17,185 nt of DNA from JBGRQB01 sp041725875 (GTDB lineage Bacteria; Bacteroidota; Ignavibacteria; Ignavibacteriales; Melioribacteraceae), in the NCBI GenBank assembly GCA_041725875.1, contig JBGRQB010000085.1, forward strand, positions 1 through 17,185, in the 5' to 3' direction. The notes below the pieces were generated by a model. The model worked only from the letters and a program-made list of their open reading frames with translations. It was not told where the DNA came from and did not search any database. Positions 13,810-17,185 of this stretch are shown in pieces. Numbering within the stretch: position 1 is the stretch's first letter; each line of letters begins with the position of its first letter. The position numbers and the translations under genes were made by a program.

Positions 13810-15104
13810 TTTTCTCCTCCTCTTAAAGCTTCAACAGGATGCATTCTGGACATTTTATAAGCCGGATAAACTCCGCTTAAAATTCCGAATAAAAGACATA
13901 TAAAAAACGCTGCAACAAAAACTGTCAGGTTGATTGATAATTCAAGATGAGGAATTGATTCGCTGGTGTTTACAATCTGGATAATTATGTAAGATAGTAC
14001 CAGACTTAGAAGTCCACCTATTGTAGTAAGAATTATATTTTCAGTAACAAATTGTCCAACAAGAACATTATTGGAAGCACCAAATGCTTTTCTTACACCA
14101 ATTTCACTGTTTCGTTCAACCATTCTGCTTAAGTTTATATTTACCAGATTAATAGACGGGAGCAGCATAAAGAGGATAATTACCACTCCCACCAAAGAAG
14201 AAAGAATTACAACTTTCATAATTCCCGATTCCTGAGGAATATAGTTTGAGTTAGTTGTGTAACCGCTAAAATCATCTCTTTGCATTGTTAATGTTTTGAA
14301 AGTTTTTTCAAAAGGAGTTTTTAATTCACACTTCATTTCATCAACATAAGAGGTTGTTATTTTAGGGTCGTGTAACGCTTCTTTTGTAACATCCAGAAAG
14401 TCATTTTTTATTTGTGTAAAATCATCCGGAGAGTTTGCCAAAACAATTATTTTTGACCCTCCAAAAATATCATCCTCAAGTTTTTGATTTGTCTTTACCG
14501 GAATCCACATATCGGCATGCAGCAAAGTATTTACAACTGAAATATTTTCAACCACCCCAATGACTTTGTAGAATTGTCCGGAGATATCTATAAATTGACC
14601 AACAACATTTTTTTCGCCAAAATATTTTTCTGCTGTTTGCTCTGAAATAACAGCAACCTTTTGTGCCGCATCATTATCTTCTGCGGTAAAAGGTTTTCCG
14701 TAAAGAAAATTAAATTTGTAAATTTTCCAGAAATCAGCGTCGGTATATTTACTCATAAAATTCAGCTTTTCCCCTTCTACATAAGTATAGTAAGAGGAAC
14801 CATTTGTTATTACAGAAACATATTTTGGCAGAACCATTTTTTTTGCATACTTTCTGTAAAATCCGTAACCGGGAGAAGAATGCCACTGACTCGTTTTTGC
14901 AGAGTCACGCCCGAGGAGCCTGTCGGCAATTAATGTTCTGTCATCATTTACCCGGGGGCCGCCCGGATTTAAACTGTGTTCCAAAAAGGAGGAAGCTATA
15001 ATCAGAACCAGAATTGTAAAACTGATTCCAAACAGACTGATACCTGTGAAAAACTTTTTTCGCAAAAGTACTTTTATCGACATCTTTAAATAATTTTCAA
15101 ACAT
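13806..15104 (-). CDS. ABC transporter permease, FtsX/MacB type (first of two)
   Basis: This 432-residue protein has the same layout as its partner. An N-terminal helix (about 18-42, FTGISLFGISFTILVLII) is followed by a large periplasmic domain (about 45-290) with VISEQTAEKYFGEKNVVGQ and GQFYKVIGVVENI. Three helices complete the C-terminal half, with the FtsX motif SEIGVRKAFGASNN. The end, YPAYKMSRMHPVEALRGGEK, is characteristic. AAAGGAGA lies five bases before the ATG, 12 bases after the ATPase gene. It is only distantly similar to the other permease, so the pair looks like a long-standing heteromeric arrangement rather than a recent duplication. With the adaptor and ATPase it should form a MacAB-like or LolCDE-like trans-envelope machine. 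Its substrate cannot be told from sequence. Confidence 0.92.
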   Translation of the reverse strand: MFENYLKMSIKVLLRKKFFTGISLFGISFTILVLIIASSFLEHSLNPGGPRVNDDRTLIADRLLGRDSAKTSQWHSSPGYGFYRKYAKKMVLPKYVSVITNGSSYYTYVEGEKLNFMSKYTDADFWKIYKFNFLYGKPFTAEDNDAAQKVAVISEQTAEKYFGEKNVVGQFIDISGQFYKVIGVVENISVVNTLLHADMWIPVKTNQKLEDDIFGGSKIIVLANSPDDFTQIKNDFLDVTKEALHDPKITTSYVDEMKCELKTPFEKTFKTLTMQRDDFSGYTTNSNYIPQESGIMKVVILSSLVGVVIILFMLLPSINLVNINLSRMVERNSEIGVRKAFGASNNVLVGQFVTENIILTTIGGLLSLVLSYIIIQIVNTSESIPHLELSINLTVFVAAFFICLLFGILSGVYPAYKMSRMHPVEALRGGEK

Positions 15105-15115
15105 TTGAATCTCCT

Positions 15116-15781
15116 TTAGTTAACCAGACTGCCGTCAAAAAATCTTATAATTCTTTCCGATTTTTGAGCCATTTTTTCGTCGTGGGTTACCATTACAATT
15201 GTTGTGTTATCTTTTTGGTGCAGATCTAGGAGGATCTTCATAATTTCATTTCCCATAACACTGTCGAGGTTTCCTGTCGGTTCATCTGCAAGAATTATTT
15301 CCGGACTCCCGACAATTGCTCTTGCAATTGCAACTCTCTGACTTTGACCGCCGCTGAGCTGAGTGGGAAAATGTTCCATTCTTGCACCAAGTCCTACTTT
15401 TTCAAGAGCTTCCATTGCCATTTCTTTTCTTTTTTCAGATGGAACTTTTCGGTATAAAAGAGGAATTTCTACATTATCTAAAACATTCAAATCTTTAATA
15501 AGGTGATAATTCTGAAATACAAATCCGATTTTCTGATTTCTCAGTTTTGCAAGCTCTTTGCCGTTATAGAGCTTCACATCTTTTTCAGATATTTTAATAT
15601 TACCTTCGGTTGGTGCATCGAGTAAACCCATTATGTTAAGGAGTGTACTTTTGCCGCTTCCCGAAGGGCCCATTATTGAAAGGAATTCTCCCTCCTGCAC
15701 GGTAAGTGAAATATTATTAAGTGCAAGTGTTTCAACTGTTTTGGTCTGGTAAACTTTGTTTACATTTGTCAATTCAATCAT
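15116..15781 (-). CDS. ABC transporter ATP-binding protein, MacB/LolD type
   Basis: This 221-residue nucleotide-binding subunit is complete. It shows Walker A GPSGSGKST (38-46), Q-loop Gln90 in GFVFQNYHL, the ABC signature LSGGQSQR (142-149), Walker B IILADE (162-167) with catalytic Glu167, the D-loop GNLDS and switch His200 in VMVTHDE. The opening MIELTNVNKVYQ and the size fit the MacB/LolD/FtsE branch that works with FtsX-type permeases. It is a stand-alone ATPase, unlike E. coli MacB where ATPase and permease are fused. It lies between the adaptor gene (12-base gap) and the first permease (11-base gap) and should supply ATP hydrolysis for both permeases. The Shine-Dalgarno sequence is weak (AGAGAAC). 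Confidence 0.95.
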   Translation of the reverse strand: MIELTNVNKVYQTKTVETLALNNISLTVQEGEFLSIMGPSGSGKSTLLNIMGLLDAPTEGNIKISEKDVKLYNGKELAKLRNQKIGFVFQNYHLIKDLNVLDNVEIPLLYRKVPSEKRKEMAMEALEKVGLGARMEHFPTQLSGGQSQRVAIARAIVGSPEIILADEPTGNLDSVMGNEIMKILLDLHQKDNTTIVMVTHDEKMAQKSERIIRFFDGSLVN

Positions 15782-15793
15782 TTTGTTCTCTAT

Positions 15794-17041
15794 TTAATTA
15801 TCGATTTCAATTTTTTCCATATGGTTGTAATCTTCTGTGGAAGAGATAATTACTCTGTCTCCCGGCTTCACGCCAGATACAATTTCAACATAATCAAAGT
15901 TGGATGAGCCGAATTTTACTTTTGCATCATAAGCGTAGTTATCGCGAATTACAAAACATTTCTGAATTTGATTCCCTCTGAAAAAAGGACCGTTTTTAAC
16001 TCTGATTACATCTTTTGCAACATCCAGAATTACAAAAACTTCTGCTTTAAGATTGGGTCGTAACAACTTGTTTTGCTTGTCATTAAGTCCGAGTTGGAAC
16101 TTTAACAAATTTCCTTCTATTGCCGGACTCACATTTTTTACACTTCCGTAAAGATCCTGATTGTTTATTCTTATTTTGGCTCTTAAACCGGTCACAAGTT
16201 TATCAGAATAAATATCGGAAATGGAAGCTTTAATTTTATATTTGTTCAGGTTTGCAACTTTTGCAATAATATCACCGGCATTTACATTGGCTCCTATTTC
16301 ATTTTTTACCATTGTAAGAACGCCGTCATTAATTGCAAGAACATCTGAATCGCGAAGCTTTATTTTGAGTTCGTTTTTTATTCTTTGTTGAATTTTAACT
16401 TCCAGATCAAGCTCTTTAAGATCAGCTTCAAGTTTTTTCTCTTCATTTTCAATTTGTACTTTTTGCAGAGCCAGTTCTTTTCTGGAGATATCGAGCATAA
16501 GTTTTGCTTTTGCAACTGTAACTGTTGTTGCAGCTCCAATTTTCAAAAGCTTCTTTTCTCTTTCCAGATCAGATTCAAGTGAACGAACTTTCAGGATTTT
16601 AATATCATATTCAGTTTTTAGCTGATTTATAGTACGTGTTACATCAAGCTTTTTCTTTTTGATTTTATTCAGCTTTAATTCATATTCATCAAGAGCCTTG
16701 TTGTAATCATTTTTGATGGTTTCTTTGTACAGACTTAAAATCTGATCTCCTTTTTTGATTGGTTCGCCAGCCTGAAAATTAACATTCAAAACTTTTGATT
16801 TTATCGGACTAATAATAATTTGTTCATATTCAGGAATTACGAGTCCGGTTGCATTAATTGTTTTTTCAACATCTCCTTTTTCTGCAACTGCAACTCGTAT
16901 GGAGTTCATATCGAGTGAAGGAGTCAGCAAGCTGCGGAACCCGGTTAATACAAGAATAAATCCGGCTATAATTCCTGCTATTAATAAAATTCTTTTACGC
17001 TTCTGATAGTTTAATGTTTTGGGAGATATTTCTTTATCCAT
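15794..17041 (-). CDS. Periplasmic adaptor protein (HlyD/MacA-type membrane-fusion subunit)
   Basis: This 415-residue protein has a basic N-terminus, one membrane helix at about residues 17-36 (ILLIAGIIAGFILVLTGF) and no lipobox Cys, so it is anchored by the helix. A lipoyl-like half-motif follows (GLVIPEYEQIIISPIKS, then GEPIKKGDQILSL). A long Lys/Glu-rich coiled-coil hairpin of about 130 residues (105-235) comes next, then the second lipoyl half (INDGVLTMVKNEIGANVNAG), a beta-barrel domain (KIKASISDIY) and a membrane-proximal domain ending GVKPGDRVIIS. Such subunits link an inner-membrane transporter to an outer-membrane channel. No TolC-like gene is in the window, so the channel, if used, is encoded elsewhere. 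It is the first gene of the leftward cluster and sits 19 bases behind the predicted start of a sigma-54 promoter. Confidence 0.92.
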   Translation of the reverse strand: MDKEISPKTLNYQKRKRILLIAGIIAGFILVLTGFRSLLTPSLDMNSIRVAVAEKGDVEKTINATGLVIPEYEQIIISPIKSKVLNVNFQAGEPIKKGDQILSLYKETIKNDYNKALDEYELKLNKIKKKKLDVTRTINQLKTEYDIKILKVRSLESDLEREKKLLKIGAATTVTVAKAKLMLDISRKELALQKVQIENEEKKLEADLKELDLEVKIQQRIKNELKIKLRDSDVLAINDGVLTMVKNEIGANVNAGDIIAKVANLNKYKIKASISDIYSDKLVTGLRAKIRINNQDLYGSVKNVSPAIEGNLLKFQLGLNDKQNKLLRPNLKAEVFVILDVAKDVIRVKNGPFFRGNQIQKCFVIRDNYAYDAKVKFGSSNFDYVEIVSGVKPGDRVIISSTEDYNHMEKIEIDN

Positions 17042-17069
17042 AAGTGTCTCTTTGTTTTTGCAATATATT

Positions 17070-17086
17070 ATGCAACTACTTTGCCA
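17070..17086 (-). promoter_or_regulatory. Sigma-54 (-24/-12) promoter of the efflux/two-component cluster
   Basis: Read on the - strand the sequence is TGGCAAAGTAGTTGCAT, which matches the TGGCAC-N5-TTGCW consensus with one mismatch. The GG (-24) and GC (-12) are exactly ten bases apart, as required. The predicted start of transcription is near 17060, leaving about 19 bases before the adaptor ATG. The cluster itself encodes a sigma-54 activator, which makes this match far more credible than an isolated one. Confidence 0.8.
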
Positions 17087-17137
17087 AACAGAAAAGTTAG
17101 TTTTTAGTGAAAATTTGAGGATTTTATTTAAATCTGT

Positions 17138-17163
17138 TGTCCGGTTCTGGACAGTATGTCCGG
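17138..17163. promoter_or_regulatory. Candidate enhancer (UAS) for the NtrC-type regulator: TGTCC-N6-GGACA plus a half-site
   Basis: A perfect palindrome TGTCCGGTTCTGGACA occupies 17138-17153, and TGTCCGG is repeated at 17157-17163, 19 bases (about two helical turns) away. The palindrome centre lies about 85 bases above the predicted sigma-54 start, where activators of this class usually bind. Dimeric Fis-type domains read such inverted repeats. Binding by the regulator at 11213 is inferred. Confidence 0.62.
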
Positions 17164-17185
17164 GTATGAAAATGTTTATTAATTA

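Noticed and set aside
1..17185. CRISPR arrays, insertion sequences, prophage or defence genes.
   Set aside because: No regularly spaced repeats, transposase, integrase, terminal repeats or nuclease/helicase defence genes were seen on either strand.

Overview
The window is AT-rich and densely coded. It looks like a chromosomal segment from the Bacteroidota/Ignavibacteriota/Chlorobi side of the tree. The grounds are a carboxypeptidase-regulatory-like domain protein, a TonB-dependent receptor, a TAnnTTTG-like -7 element, and a sigma-54 regulator with the GSFTDA variant of GAFTGA. The phylum is an inference and the genus cannot be read from the sequence. No RNA genes, insertion sequences, CRISPR arrays or phage genes were seen.

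Left part (1-4078, + strand): the end of an uncharacterised, probably 5'-truncated gene; an exported DUF1028 (Ntn-hydrolase superfamily) protein with a C-terminal peptidoglycan-binding-like module; and a small exported protein of unknown function. A tight trio follows: a U32-family Fe-S protein of the TrhP (tRNA hydroxylation) type, a MazG-like nucleotide pyrophosphohydrolase, and an MTH1187-type thiamine-binding protein. A dyad-rich leader and an intrinsic terminator close this block.

Middle part (4216-9942, + strand): a small membrane-anchored Cys-rich protein lies just upstream of a TonB-dependent outer-membrane receptor. The receptor carries the C-x3-M and H-x-M copper-ligand motifs of OprC/NosA, so the pair is a candidate outer-membrane copper acquisition unit. 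After a strong terminator come a second MazG-like protein, a secreted carboxypeptidase-regulatory-domain protein, a terminator, an extended-SDR epimerase/dehydratase and SurE nucleotidase.

Right part (9939-17185, - strand): a six-gene cluster reading leftward encodes a periplasmic adaptor (HlyD/MacA type), an ABC ATPase (MacB/LolD type), two FtsX/MacB-type permeases, an NtrC-family sigma-54 response regulator and a histidine kinase with almost no extracytoplasmic part. Upstream of the adaptor gene is a near-consensus sigma-54 promoter (TGGCAA-N5-TTGCA). About 85 bp above its predicted start lies a TGTCC-N6-GGACA palindrome plus another TGTCC half-site, the expected position of an enhancer. 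The simplest model is an envelope export or efflux operon that is induced and autoregulated by its own two-component system, with the transporter possibly taking part in sensing. The last codon of the kinase gene overlaps the end of surE inside a hairpin terminator shared by the two convergent genes.
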